From Prochlorococcus sp. AG-402-P18 (GTDB taxonomy: Bacteria; Cyanobacteriota; Cyanobacteriia; PCC-6307; Cyanobiaceae), in NCBI GenBank assembly GCA_003216275.1, contig QCJC01000003.1:1-64000 (forward strand): a stretch of 64,000 bases of DNA. The letters are read 5' to 3'. The first letter of the stretch is position 1; the number at the start of each line of letters is the position of its first letter. The position numbers and the translations under genes are program-made. Below are positions 32,479-41,646 of the stretch, in pieces. Below the pieces are notes generated by a model that worked only from the letters and a program-made list of their open reading frames with translations, was not told where the DNA came from and did not search any database.

Positions 32479-34041
32479 ATGACTTTATTAACAAATAAAA
32501 AGAATTCTTCTTTCAAATGGGATTCGATAGTTATCGGTTCTGGTCTTGGTGGTTTAGTAACTGCAAGTCAACTGGCGAGCAAGGGGGCTAAAGTTCTCGT
32601 ACTTGAACAATATAAAATCCCTGGTGGGAGTGGTGGCTCATTTAAAAGGAAAGGGTATTCTTTTGATGTTGGCGCATCCATGATATTCGGCTTTGGGAAA
32701 AAGGGATATACAAATTTACTAACACGAGCACTTAAAGATGTTGGAGAAGAGTGTGAAACAATCCCTGACCCAACCCAACTGGCATATCACCTACCTGATC
32801 AATTAGAGATAGCTGTTGACAGAGATTATAAGAAATTCATTTCTAAACTAATTGATTTATTTCCTCATGAAAAAAAAGGGATACATCACTTTTATGAGAC
32901 ATGTTGGAGTGTATTTAATTGTCTAGATTCAATGCCTTTACTTTCAATAGAGGATCCAGGATATCTAATGAAAGTTTTTTTCAAGTCTCCCCTTTCATGC
33001 CTTGGTCTTGCTAGATGGTTACCTGTAAATGCAGGTGATGTCGCCAGACGGTTTATAAAAGATCCATCACTATTAAAATTTATAGATATTGAATGTTTTT
33101 GCTGGTCAGTTATGCCCGCAGACTTAACTCCAATGATAAATGCAGGAATGGTCTTTTCTGATAGGCACTATGGAGGAATTAACTACCCTAAAGGAGGTGT
33201 AGGGGTTATTGCAGAAAAATTAGTAAGAGGAATTGAGAACTGTGAAGGTCAAGTTAGATATAAATCCAAAGTAAAAAAAATAATTTTTGAAGGTAAATCT
33301 GCAGTAGGAGTACTATTAGAAAATGATGAAAAAATATATAGTAAAACAGTTGTTTCTAATGCAACAAGATGGGATACATTTGGAGGAGAAGGAATCAATG
33401 ACCCACTTGTTGAATCAAAAATAATTCCACCTTCAGAAGAAAAGTGGAGAGAGAGGTATGTCCCCTCTCCCTCATTTCTATCATTGCATCTAGGAGTTAA
33501 TGCAGACATCATTCCTCCCAAAACTCACTGTCATCATTTACTTCTTGACAAATGGGAAGAGATGGAAAGAGAACAGGGAGTTTCTTTTGTATCAATACCT
33601 ACCTTATTGGATTCATCATTAGCACCGTCAGGTAGCCATATCATTCATGCTTTCACACCATCTTCAATGGATAATTGGGAAAGCTTAAATAATATAGATT
33701 ATCTAGCAAAAAAGAAAACAGATGGAGACAATTTAATCTCAAAATTAGAAAAGTTATTTCCCAATCTAAGTCAAAACATTTTACACAAAGAAATAGGTAG
33801 TCCTAAGACACATAAGAGATTTCTTTCACGAAACCAAGGAAGTTATGGCCCAATTCCATCAATGCGATTACCTGGTCTACTTCCAATGCCATTTAATAGC
33901 ACAAGTTTTAATGGACTTTATTGTGTAGGTGATTCATGCTTCCCTGGTCAAGGTTTAAATGCAGTAGCTTTCAGTGGTTTTGCCTGTGCTCACCTTATAG
34001 GCTCAAAGCTGGGAATGAATAAATGGAAACTCCCAGAATAA
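32479..34041 (+). CDS. crtH: CrtH-type carotene cis-trans isomerase
   Basis: The 520-residue FAD-dependent enzyme belongs to the CrtISO/CrtH branch of phytoene desaturase-like proteins, which isomerise poly-cis-lycopene to all-trans-lycopene in cyanobacteria. The FAD motif VIGSGLGGLVTASQLASKGA lies at residues 18-37, the IPGGSGGSF motif follows, and the C-terminus has the typical GLYCVGDSCFPGQGLNAVAF. Located at the thylakoid or plasma membrane. Next to trmFO; convergent with the response regulator. Confidence 0.9.
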   Translation: MTLLTNKKNSSFKWDSIVIGSGLGGLVTASQLASKGAKVLVLEQYKIPGGSGGSFKRKGYSFDVGASMIFGFGKKGYTNLLTRALKDVGEECETIPDPTQLAYHLPDQLEIAVDRDYKKFISKLIDLFPHEKKGIHHFYETCWSVFNCLDSMPLLSIEDPGYLMKVFFKSPLSCLGLARWLPVNAGDVARRFIKDPSLLKFIDIECFCWSVMPADLTPMINAGMVFSDRHYGGINYPKGGVGVIAEKLVRGIENCEGQVRYKSKVKKIIFEGKSAVGVLLENDEKIYSKTVVSNATRWDTFGGEGINDPLVESKIIPPSEEKWRERYVPSPSFLSLHLGVNADIIPPKTHCHHLLLDKWEEMEREQGVSFVSIPTLLDSSLAPSGSHIIHAFTPSSMDNWESLNNIDYLAKKKTDGDNLISKLEKLFPNLSQNILHKEIGSPKTHKRFLSRNQGSYGPIPSMRLPGLLPMPFNSTSFNGLYCVGDSCFPGQGLNAVAFSGFACAHLIGSKLGMNKWKLPE

Positions 34042-34058
34042 TGATCAAATTATAGAGA

Positions 34059-34823
34059 TTATGAAGGTAAGTTATCTAGACTAAATCTATATCCTTGTTG
34101 ACGAACAGTTGTAATACCACCACCATCGCCTAAGCCTGCCTGTTCTAATTTTCTTCTAAGTGTCAAAACCTGAGTATCAACTGAGCGTGGGCCACCGCTA
34201 AATGGAGGCCAAGCCATTCGTAAAAGTTCATGACGACTTCTAACCATGCCAGGTGGCATTAACAATGCACATAATAATGCGAATTCTCTGGGACTTAGTT
34301 CTACAGGCTTCTCGCGCAGGGTAACTTGTCTAAGTAAAAGGTGGACTTCCAGAGGGCCTACTGCGACGCGCTCCTGTAAACCAATTCTACCTCTTTTTAA
34401 AAGAGTTCTACATCTAGCAGCTAATTCTTCTAACCCAAAAGGTTTTCTCAATACATCATCAGCTCCATCATCTAGAAGACCTACAACAGGTTCTACACCA
34501 GTTCTTGCTGTAAGAACAATTACAGAGCATCCCAATTGCTGCGCAAGACGAAGTGCTGAGCTTTTTTCTAATATCTCAGCACTTACTAGTAAATCTGGTG
34601 ATTGATCTCGACATAGATCCACTGCCTCTTCAGCAGAGCCTACGGCTGCGGCAAGTTGGCCATCTTGTCTTAGTCTCTGAACCAAAACAGTCCTTAAAGT
34701 TGGATGTGGCTCTACAACCAGCACCTTCGATGGAGATTGTGTGGTTGCTTGAATAGGCGAAGAACCTGAGGAGGATCCTTGAATTTGCTCAGTAGCAAGC
34801 TGATCTGCAGGTATTAATGTCAC
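34059..34823 (-). CDS. OmpR-type response regulator lacking the phospho-acceptor Asp
   Basis: The 254-residue protein has an extra 30-residue Gln/Ser-rich start, a receiver domain (33-140) and a winged-helix DNA-binding domain (about 150-250: VELSPREFALLCALL, then RSVDTQVLTLRRKLE, then TTVRQQGYRF). In the receiver the usual LLD is PDLLVSAEIL, so Ala82 replaces the phosphorylated Asp, and the acidic pair is reduced to VEPH. Thr105 (LTAR) and Lys127 (RKPF) remain. It is therefore an atypical regulator, probably controlled without phosphorylation. Its GC is visibly higher than its neighbours. Divergent from 34,912. Confidence 0.85.
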   Translation of the reverse strand: MTLIPADQLATEQIQGSSSGSSPIQATTQSPSKVLVVEPHPTLRTVLVQRLRQDGQLAAAVGSAEEAVDLCRDQSPDLLVSAEILEKSSALRLAQQLGCSVIVLTARTGVEPVVGLLDDGADDVLRKPFGLEELAARCRTLLKRGRIGLQERVAVGPLEVHLLLRQVTLREKPVELSPREFALLCALLMPPGMVRSRHELLRMAWPPFSGGPRSVDTQVLTLRRKLEQAGLGDGGGITTVRQQGYRFSLDNLPS

Positions 34824-34911
34824 AAGTCAGAAAAGTACACCCTTAGACTAGAGAAGATTTTAAAGCAAACTGTTCACTGACTACCAAGAATAGTCCGTGT
34901 CTTAGCAAACC

Positions 34912-35178
34912 ATGACATCTTTTGATGCTCCAGAGGCAATCAAACACTTCCAATCTATTTGTGATGCTTGTCAAGAGCTAACAAGTCGATACCACAGCCC
35001 TTCTGAACTAAGGATTTATGCAGATGGATACCTGCACTCCCTTAGGAATTGCAATAGATTAGGCTCTCGTGATCAAGAAAAATTAGAAAAATTAATTGAT
35101 AGATGGATAATGGATCCTTCAAGCTTTATTGGCCCAGATGGAGATATAAACAACCTTTTTTTTCAAAGAGAAAACTAG
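34912..35178 (+). CDS. Conserved cyanobacterial hypothetical protein
   Basis: The 88-residue soluble helical protein (EAIKHFQSICDACQELTSRY, then RIYADGYLHSLRNCNRL, then KLEKLIDRWIMDPSSFIGP) has two cysteines in ICDAC. It is divergent from the response regulator, sharing about 88 bp of promoter region. I recall similar small proteins in picocyanobacteria but no function. Confidence 0.65.
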   Translation: MTSFDAPEAIKHFQSICDACQELTSRYHSPSELRIYADGYLHSLRNCNRLGSRDQEKLEKLIDRWIMDPSSFIGPDGDINNLFFQREN

Positions 35179-35200
35179 TTATATAGAAAAAAGTAACAGG

Positions 35201-35524
35201 TTATGAAGCTAGAGCAATTTCCAGTTTTTCTTTCAATTCCCCAGAGTTATACATTGCTATCAAAATGTCAGATCCTCCAATAAATTCACCCTTTACATAA
35301 ACTTGAGGTATGGTTGGCCAATTTGAATATTCTTTAATACCTTCACGAATTTCCATATCAGAAAGAACATCAAAAGTATCAAAGCTTATTCCCAATGAAT
35401 TAAGAATTTGAACAACATTGTTAGAGAAACCACATTGAGGCATCAATTTATTTCCTTTCATAAAAACAAATATTGGCTTTGAATTTATAAGGAGTTCAAT
35501 TTTTGAACGAGTTTCGGAATCCAT
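35201..35524 (-). CDS. grxD: Monothiol glutaredoxin (Grx4 type)
   Basis: The 107-residue protein has the CGFS active site (MPQCGFSNNVVQIL, Cys31) and the conserved WPTIPQVYVKGEFIGGSDI segment for glutathione binding. This family carries or transfers [2Fe-2S] clusters. It is 10 bp downstream of bolA, its known partner, so a joint role in iron-sulphur or iron homeostasis is well supported. Confidence 0.93.
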   Translation of the reverse strand: MDSETRSKIELLINSKPIFVFMKGNKLMPQCGFSNNVVQILNSLGISFDTFDVLSDMEIREGIKEYSNWPTIPQVYVKGEFIGGSDILIAMYNSGELKEKLEIALAS

Positions 35525-35534
35525 GAGAGAAAAA

Positions 35535-35765
35535 TTAATTTGGGGTTGAGGTGTTCAAGGCGAGAGCATGAATGATTTCGGTTTTTAATTCATTTTTCAA
35601 GGCGCTATAAACCAGTTGATGTTGCTGAACAAGAGATAAACCCGAGAATTTAGAAGAAACAACATTTACTTCAAGGTGATCACCTCCACCTAAATCTTTC
35701 ACATCAATGCGAGCATCTGGGAGTGACTGCTTAATTAAACTTGTAACTTCTTTGGATGTAATCAT
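35535..35765 (-). CDS. bolA: BolA-family protein
   Basis: The 76-residue protein has the BolA fold pattern: [19 protein letters not shown], then [15 protein letters not shown], then [19 protein letters not shown] ending with IHALALNT. BolA proteins bind monothiol glutaredoxins through a shared Fe-S cluster, and the adjacent grxD gene fits. The ATG at 35,765 gives the usual BolA start (MITSKE); an in-frame TTG at 35,792 would add nine unusual residues. Confidence 0.88.
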   Translation of the reverse strand: MITSKEVTSLIKQSLPDARIDVKDLGGGDHLEVNVVSSKFSGLSLVQQHQLVYSALKNELKTEIIHALALNTSTPN

Positions 35766-36088
35766 TTTCAAATGTGTTGTTAATAGTGTCAAGGAGGAAG
35801 GTCATCTCAAATTCGTGAGATAGTGATGCCAATTGATGCTTATACATAACCAAGTTCAACAAATTGTTGGATAAGGCATTGGTGCATCAGCTGGATCTAA
35901 AAAGTACTAGTATCTTACTTATTTTAATAACTGATTTCCATTTGAGAGAACTAAGAATTTCAAAAAGGCATTCAGAACCCAAAGACAAAAAAAGAGAAAT
36001 AACTAATTTAATCGGAATAGAAATACGAATAACTTTAAAGCAGTGAATTTATGAAAATTCTCATTGTTAATTAGTACTGATTTTAATA

Positions 36089-36790
36089 TCAAATGCGTCC
36101 CACAGCGACTAAAGCGGATTGCTCAGCATCGTACATACTTTGGGATAGTGCAATATTAAAATCATTAGTGGAATAATTGTTTTCTCTAGAAACTAATAAT
36201 GGTTTAGAGAAACAAATTGCTGCAGATCCGCAAAGCTTAGGAATAACCTCGCTGTAGGCAAGACCAACAGGAACAATTTTTATATCTAAACCTTTATTAG
36301 ATGCAAGTTGGGCTAAACGAATCAATCCTTTTTTCAGCTTTATAGGTTCACCAAAACGATTTATCTTTCCCTCAGGGAAGACAACTAATTGCTGTTTAGC
36401 AATTAACAAATCCACCGCGAATCTAAGACTAGTGAGCGAAGGTCTTCCTTGATCAATTGGAAAGCAACCTAATCTATTTAAGAACCAACCCTGTAACCCC
36501 CTCATCTCTGAGCGGGTAACCATATATCTACAGTCTCTATTACTGATTCTTCTTCCAGCTGCCATAGTTAGCATCAAAGCATCCCATCTTGCTCTATGAG
36601 TTGGTGCAAGCACGACCGAGCCACCAAAAGGTAAATTTTCTTTCCCAATAACAATTCTTCTTCGAAAAAAATTATTCAATGCTATATCTTGTGTCGCCAC
36701 CATGGCTAATCGACTCCAAAAAGGATCTACTCCAAGACATATTCTTTTTTCTCGCTGAAGAAGGGGCAAAGGAACCCTCATTAAAATCAT
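36089..36790 (-). CDS. plsC: 1-acyl-glycerol-3-phosphate acyltransferase family protein
   Basis: The 233-residue protein has the PlsC motifs: HRARWD (HX4D, near residue 65), a MVTRSEMRGLQGWFLNRLG segment, FPEGKINRFG (near 140) and VPVGLAYSE. It should acylate lysophosphatidate in membrane lipid synthesis. Length is short but normal for the single-domain form. Located between the bolA cluster and pdxJ, divergent from pdxJ. Confidence 0.87.
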   Translation of the reverse strand: MILMRVPLPLLQREKRICLGVDPFWSRLAMVATQDIALNNFFRRRIVIGKENLPFGGSVVLAPTHRARWDALMLTMAAGRRISNRDCRYMVTRSEMRGLQGWFLNRLGCFPIDQGRPSLTSLRFAVDLLIAKQQLVVFPEGKINRFGEPIKLKKGLIRLAQLASNKGLDIKIVPVGLAYSEVIPKLCGSAAICFSKPLLVSRENNYSTNDFNIALSQSMYDAEQSALVAVGRI

Positions 36791-36908
36791 CCACTTAAGA
36801 AGTTAACTCTGAAAGCTTTATTATTAACACTCGCACTGGGCAGTTACTCCAGCGGCTAAACCTCAAACTTGTTTTAGTGAATACAATCAAAGTGTATTTT
36901 TGATTATC

Positions 36909-37646
36909 ATGGCAAGTCTTGGCGTAAACATCGATCACATAGCAAATGTCCGAGAAGCCCGAAAGACATTTGAACCTGATCCCGTAACATTTGCTCTTTT
37001 AGCTGAACTTGGAGGAGCTGACGGAATAACAGTTCACTTAAGAGAAGACAGAAGACATATTCAAGATCGAGATGTTTACCTTCTAAAAGAAACAGTACAC
37101 ACTCGTTTAAACCTTGAGATGGCTGCAACTGAAGAAATGACTTCGATTGCGTTGAAGATCAAGCCAACTATGGTCACCTTAGTCCCAGAAAGAAGAGAAG
37201 AAGTCACGACTGAAGGAGGACTCAACGTCCTTAAGCACAAAGAAAAATTAAAGGAAATAATTCAACAATTATCTGATGCGGGAATACCATCAAGCCTATT
37301 TGTAGATCCCATACAGAAGCAACTTGAGAGTTCTGCAGAAATAAAAGCTGGCTGGGTTGAATTACACACAGGTAAATATGCAACTAACAAAAACGAAGCA
37401 AAAGCAACACAATTAGCAATTATCAAAGAAACAACTGCCATAGCAAAATCCTATGGATTGAGAGTCAATGCAGGGCATGGACTGACCTATCAGAACGTTG
37501 AAGCAATTGCAAATATTGAAGGGATTGAAGAATTAAATATTGGCCATACAATAATTTCTAGAGCCCTTGCCGTGGGACTATCTCAAGCAGTGAAAGAAAT
37601 GAAAAGCCTAATTGTCAATCCAAGGAAAAACAATTGCTATGTATAA
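36909..37646 (+). CDS. pdxJ: Pyridoxine 5'-phosphate synthase
   Basis: The 245-residue TIM-barrel enzyme condenses 3-amino-2-oxopropyl phosphate with deoxyxylulose 5-phosphate. Signatures: [16 protein letters not shown] at the start, [14 protein letters not shown] near 50, [22 protein letters not shown] and the terminal [12 protein letters not shown] then [13 protein letters not shown] use the ATG at 36,909; a TTG at 36,900 would add three residues. Confidence 0.95.
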   Translation: MASLGVNIDHIANVREARKTFEPDPVTFALLAELGGADGITVHLREDRRHIQDRDVYLLKETVHTRLNLEMAATEEMTSIALKIKPTMVTLVPERREEVTTEGGLNVLKHKEKLKEIIQQLSDAGIPSSLFVDPIQKQLESSAEIKAGWVELHTGKYATNKNEAKATQLAIIKETTAIAKSYGLRVNAGHGLTYQNVEAIANIEGIEELNIGHTIISRALAVGLSQAVKEMKSLIVNPRKNNCYV

Positions 37647-37674
37647 AAATCATGTTCAAATCGCTTTTTGACTC

Positions 37675-40600
37675 TTGTTAACTATTTATCGTAGTAATAA
37701 AGCGGAATGGTTAGCAGAAATATTAGGACAGGAACTGCGATTAAATCCTCCTAAAATAACTGAGGAAGTTGATATTATTGTAAATACGTGGCCAACTAGC
37801 AGATGGTTAAGTGAGAATCTTTCAATAATTAATAATATCAATGCACTAGTTAAATTCCCTTTTCCTGGAACATATTTAAAAAAATTAGTTAGTGTCATTT
37901 TAGAGATTGAGCCTATTGGAAAGGATCCATGGGAAAGAAACTATCTTGTTTGGAATATTATGGAATTATTGCCAGAATTAATGGAAAGGAAAGAAGCTGA
38001 GATAATAAAAACATGGATAGGGAAAAGCCAAAAAGAGAACGAAGAAATCAATATAAACTTATGGGATCTTGCTAACAATATTGCCGAGATGTTCGATGAA
38101 TATATACTCTATAGACCTGACATTATTAAACAATGGTTAGGCAAGAAATCAGAGAAAAGACTGAAAGACTTAACTGTTAATAAACATGCACTTTGGCAAG
38201 CAACACTATTCAAGTTATTGCATGAAAAGATAAAGAAAGACCCTTTTTGTATTCAGGTCGAAAAAGCAATTGAAGTATTAAAAAATGGTGATGTTTCTAA
38301 ACTAGATTATCCAAAAAACCTATATATCTATGGAATTACCAGTCTGGCACCATTGCAAATAGATCTAATTCAGGCTTTATCAAAAATAATACATATCAAA
38401 GTTTATCTGATTTCTCCTTGCAATGATCTATGGCAACGATGTGAGGTGAGAAGAAAAAAATTTAGCGACACATGGAATACTCCACCTGATAAACAATGGC
38501 TACTTGAATCTCCAAGACTTGAGGCATTTCTTGGAAGGATGGGTGCTGAATTTCAACAGTTACTTGAAGGAAGTGGAGAATATCAATTGGGTAAAAGAAA
38601 TGAAGAAGATATTTTTGCGCTTTCAGCAGAAATAGCTTCTAATAAAGGTAAAAAGCCAACGCTATTAGAACAGCTACAACAAGAATTAATATCAACAGAA
38701 ATTGAAACAGTTTTAACAAAAGAGAAATCGGACATATCACTACTTTTTCTTAAGTCCTCCGGCAAGTATCGTCAGGTGGAATTAATACGAGATCAAATAT
38801 TACAGTTCCTTGCTAACAACAAGAATCTACAACCTAGAGACATTTTAATAATGACACCACAAATAGATAGCTATGCACCAATATTTTCTTCGGTCTTTAA
38901 CAATATAAACCAAGATACTACTCCTCTACCTTGGGTAATCACTGATAGAGGCCAAGAAGATAAAATTGGTTTAATACATTTTGTTTTAAACCTATTAGAA
39001 ATTTCAGCGAATCGTCTAACTGCATCAAATTTTGAAATCCTGCTAGCTAATCCAGCATTACAAAAACAACTAAACATAAGTTTTGAAGAGATAAGCAGCA
39101 TTATCGAGAGTCTTCAATCTGCAGGTTTTACATGGGGACTTAATTCTACAGAGAGATATGGAGAGGAAGCTCATAGCCTATCTTGGTGCCTAGAAAGACT
39201 CTTATTAGGTCTTGTTTTACCAAACAATCCTATTGATGGATTAAACAACATCTCACCTTATTCAGAGAATATTTCAAATACAGAAATTATAAAATCATGG
39301 AGTATCATTTCAAAACTATATAATTACATCGAAGAAATTCGGAGTAAACGAACATGCAACGAATGGATAAAACTTTTAACAGCACTAATCAAAGATTTTT
39401 TTAATGATGGAGGTGAATGGGCATGGGAGGCACAACAACTACTAAATATTGTTAATAACCTAGGTGAAATAGCAGAAGAATGTGAACTTGAAATCGATTG
39501 TTTAGTTATTAAAGACATTATCACCAAAGCACTGAGCTACACGAATGGAAAGTTTGGACATAGAACCGGGAAACTCACAATAAGTGCCTTAGAGCCAATG
39601 AGAGCAATCCCTCATGAAATTATTATAATAATGGGACTAGAAAGTAGTTCCTTTCCAAGGATTGAGAATAGAAGAAGCTTTAATCTACTAGATAAAAAAA
39701 GACGACTTGGAGACCCAAACCAATATGACAAAGATCGCTATGCATTACTAGAAGCTCTAATCTCAACTCGTCAAAATCTATTACTTGCATGGAATTCCAA
39801 AGATTTAAAAACAGGAGAAGAGTTTGAACCCCCAAGTCCTATTCAACAATGGTTAAGTTACTTAAAAATCAAATTAGGTGCTAATACACTTAAAGAAATT
39901 GTTATTGAGGCACCTGCAAATCCTCTTGATCATTTCAACTTTATAAAAAACACACATTCACAAATTATAAGTTGTGATAAAAAAAACTTGAAGGCTAGAG
40001 AATGCATTAACAAATCTATCCCAATTAAAAGAATTTCACTTGCATTACCACTTAATTGGAAAGATCCTGAAGGAAACAAAGATACATCCTACTCTTACGA
40101 GAAGACAAAGGAATGGCTTCTAAATCCACAAATAACATGGCTAAAAGAAAATGAAATCAAATCAAGAGAATATATCAATCTAAGAGAAGACAATGATCTT
40201 CTTGAATTTACAGAATTAGATAGATATAAACTTATTAAGAATCGGCTCGAGAATACAGACGTAGAAGAGTTAAATAACATGAAAAAGGATATTAGCTTCT
40301 GGAAGCAGAATTATACTGGAACAGGAGTTTTCCCTCCTAAGGGATCTGGTCTAATAGAAGAAGAACTACTAGAAGAACGATGGGATAATTTAATTTCTAC
40401 AATTAATGATATTGGTAAAATTACAAAAAGAGTCATAAAAACAAAAGATTTCGAGAGTGAATTTTATTTTGGAGGAGACAATTTAATACTAATTGAAATT
40501 GGTAATTTAAAATATAAAACTCTTATGAACGGATGGATTAATCATTTATATTTTTCTGCAAATGCTTCATTGAATTCTAAAACAATAATAATATCAAAAA

Positions 40601-40968
40601 AAACAAGCTCTGATAACAAAGTTAACTTTGAGATAACGAAAGAAATAGAACCAATTAATAAGAAAGAAGCAACAATAATTATAGATAACTTAAGCAAGAT
40701 AGCAGCATCAGGGAGAGAGAATTGCTGGCCTATTCCACCAGAAAGTGGCTTATTTTATGCGCTGGCGAAAGGAAAAGGGATAAATAAAATGAAGCAAGTA
40801 TTTAAAAAGAAATGGGAAGGGGACTTTTACATCAAAGGAGAGAGGGAAAGTTTAGCAATGCAGCTTTGCTTCGGGAGAGAATGTAAATCTTCCACCTTTT
40901 TAGATTACGAATACTTCGATGATATTTTAATGAGTCTTTATAAGCCAATACTAAGGAATATCAAATAG
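37675..40968 (+). CDS. recC: RecC subunit of exonuclease V
   Basis: The 1097-residue protein is an inactivated-helicase subunit that recognises Chi and guides the RecBCD complex. Family features include an early ILGQELRLNPP region, NLYIYGITSLAPLQIDLI (near 215), DILIMTPQIDSYAPIF, LTISALEPMRAIPHEIIIIM and RRLGDPNQYDKDRYALLEAL. Starts with TTG at 37,675, 28 bp after pdxJ. Forms a set with recB and recD just downstream. Confidence 0.9.
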   Translation: MLTIYRSNKAEWLAEILGQELRLNPPKITEEVDIIVNTWPTSRWLSENLSIINNINALVKFPFPGTYLKKLVSVILEIEPIGKDPWERNYLVWNIMELLPELMERKEAEIIKTWIGKSQKENEEININLWDLANNIAEMFDEYILYRPDIIKQWLGKKSEKRLKDLTVNKHALWQATLFKLLHEKIKKDPFCIQVEKAIEVLKNGDVSKLDYPKNLYIYGITSLAPLQIDLIQALSKIIHIKVYLISPCNDLWQRCEVRRKKFSDTWNTPPDKQWLLESPRLEAFLGRMGAEFQQLLEGSGEYQLGKRNEEDIFALSAEIASNKGKKPTLLEQLQQELISTEIETVLTKEKSDISLLFLKSSGKYRQVELIRDQILQFLANNKNLQPRDILIMTPQIDSYAPIFSSVFNNINQDTTPLPWVITDRGQEDKIGLIHFVLNLLEISANRLTASNFEILLANPALQKQLNISFEEISSIIESLQSAGFTWGLNSTERYGEEAHSLSWCLERLLLGLVLPNNPIDGLNNISPYSENISNTEIIKSWSIISKLYNYIEEIRSKRTCNEWIKLLTALIKDFFNDGGEWAWEAQQLLNIVNNLGEIAEECELEIDCLVIKDIITKALSYTNGKFGHRTGKLTISALEPMRAIPHEIIIIMGLESSSFPRIENRRSFNLLDKKRRLGDPNQYDKDRYALLEALISTRQNLLLAWNSKDLKTGEEFEPPSPIQQWLSYLKIKLGANTLKEIVIEAPANPLDHFNFIKNTHSQIISCDKKNLKARECINKSIPIKRISLALPLNWKDPEGNKDTSYSYEKTKEWLLNPQITWLKENEIKSREYINLREDNDLLEFTELDRYKLIKNRLENTDVEELNNMKKDISFWKQNYTGTGVFPPKGSGLIEEELLEERWDNLISTINDIGKITKRVIKTKDFESEFYFGGDNLILIEIGNLKYKTLMNGWINHLYFSANASLNSKTIIISKKTSSDNKVNFEITKEIEPINKKEATIIIDNLSKIAASGRENCWPIPPESGLFYALAKGKGINKMKQVFKKKWEGDFYIKGERESLAMQLCFGRECKSSTFLDYEYFDDILMSLYKPILRNIK

Positions 40969-40982
40969 GCTAATTATTAAAT

Positions 40983-41549
40983 ATGAAAATCAAAGACACT
41001 ATAAATATATTAGTCAATAATATTGTAAAGATTATTTCAAAGTGGGGATTTACCAAAAAAGGTCTTTTAAAAAATTCAAAAGGAGAATGGTATTTGTTTT
41101 GTCAGGTATTACTAATCCTTTTGCATTTAATTCCTCCTTTCCCAGATAAAGAATACTTAACATATCCTATAAATATTTGTTCTATAGTTATTGGAATTAC
41201 AATTGCAATTAAAGGCTTAACAATTGCTCTCAAAGCATTTACAGATTTAGGAGATAACCTTTCACCTCTGCCCTATCCTATGAAAGAATCAATTTTGATA
41301 ACAACTAATTCATATCAAGATTGTCGGCATCCTCTATATAAGGGTCTATTATACATTTCATTGGGAATATGTATTTTCACATTAAGCTTAATACATTTAT
41401 TTCTTTTTATATCATTAGGGTTTATTCTAAAATCTAAAGCATTAAAAGAAGAGGAAAAACTAAAAATGAAATTTACAGAGTACGAAAGTTATATAAGAGA
41501 AGTGCCAGCGATAATAAAAAATATAAAGATACTAGATTGGAGATCATAA
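40983..41549 (+). CDS. Isoprenylcysteine carboxyl-methyltransferase-like membrane protein
   Basis: The 188-residue protein has four to five membrane spans and the ICMT/PEMT-type motif DCRHPLYKGLLYISLGI (about 113-129) followed by a C-terminal EEEKLKMKFTEYESYIREVP, the usual active-site signature. Such enzymes methylate small molecules or prenylated targets; the bacterial substrate is unknown. It sits 14 bp after recC and about 100 bp before recB, splitting the recombination genes. Confidence 0.8.
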   Translation: MKIKDTINILVNNIVKIISKWGFTKKGLLKNSKGEWYLFCQVLLILLHLIPPFPDKEYLTYPINICSIVIGITIAIKGLTIALKAFTDLGDNLSPLPYPMKESILITTNSYQDCRHPLYKGLLYISLGICIFTLSLIHLFLFISLGFILKSKALKEEEKLKMKFTEYESYIREVPAIIKNIKILDWRS

Positions 41550-41646
41550 AAATGAGAACAATATATAATTTTTATTATAAGAATAAAGAAATATTCAATA
41601 GTTCAAAAGGCGTGAAGAGTTCAAACTTTTCATCAAATAAATCATA

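Noticed and set aside
35864-36046. 60-codon plus-strand frame in the bolA-plsC gap
   Set aside because: No ribosome site, no family feature, and stop-to-stop length is expected by chance here.
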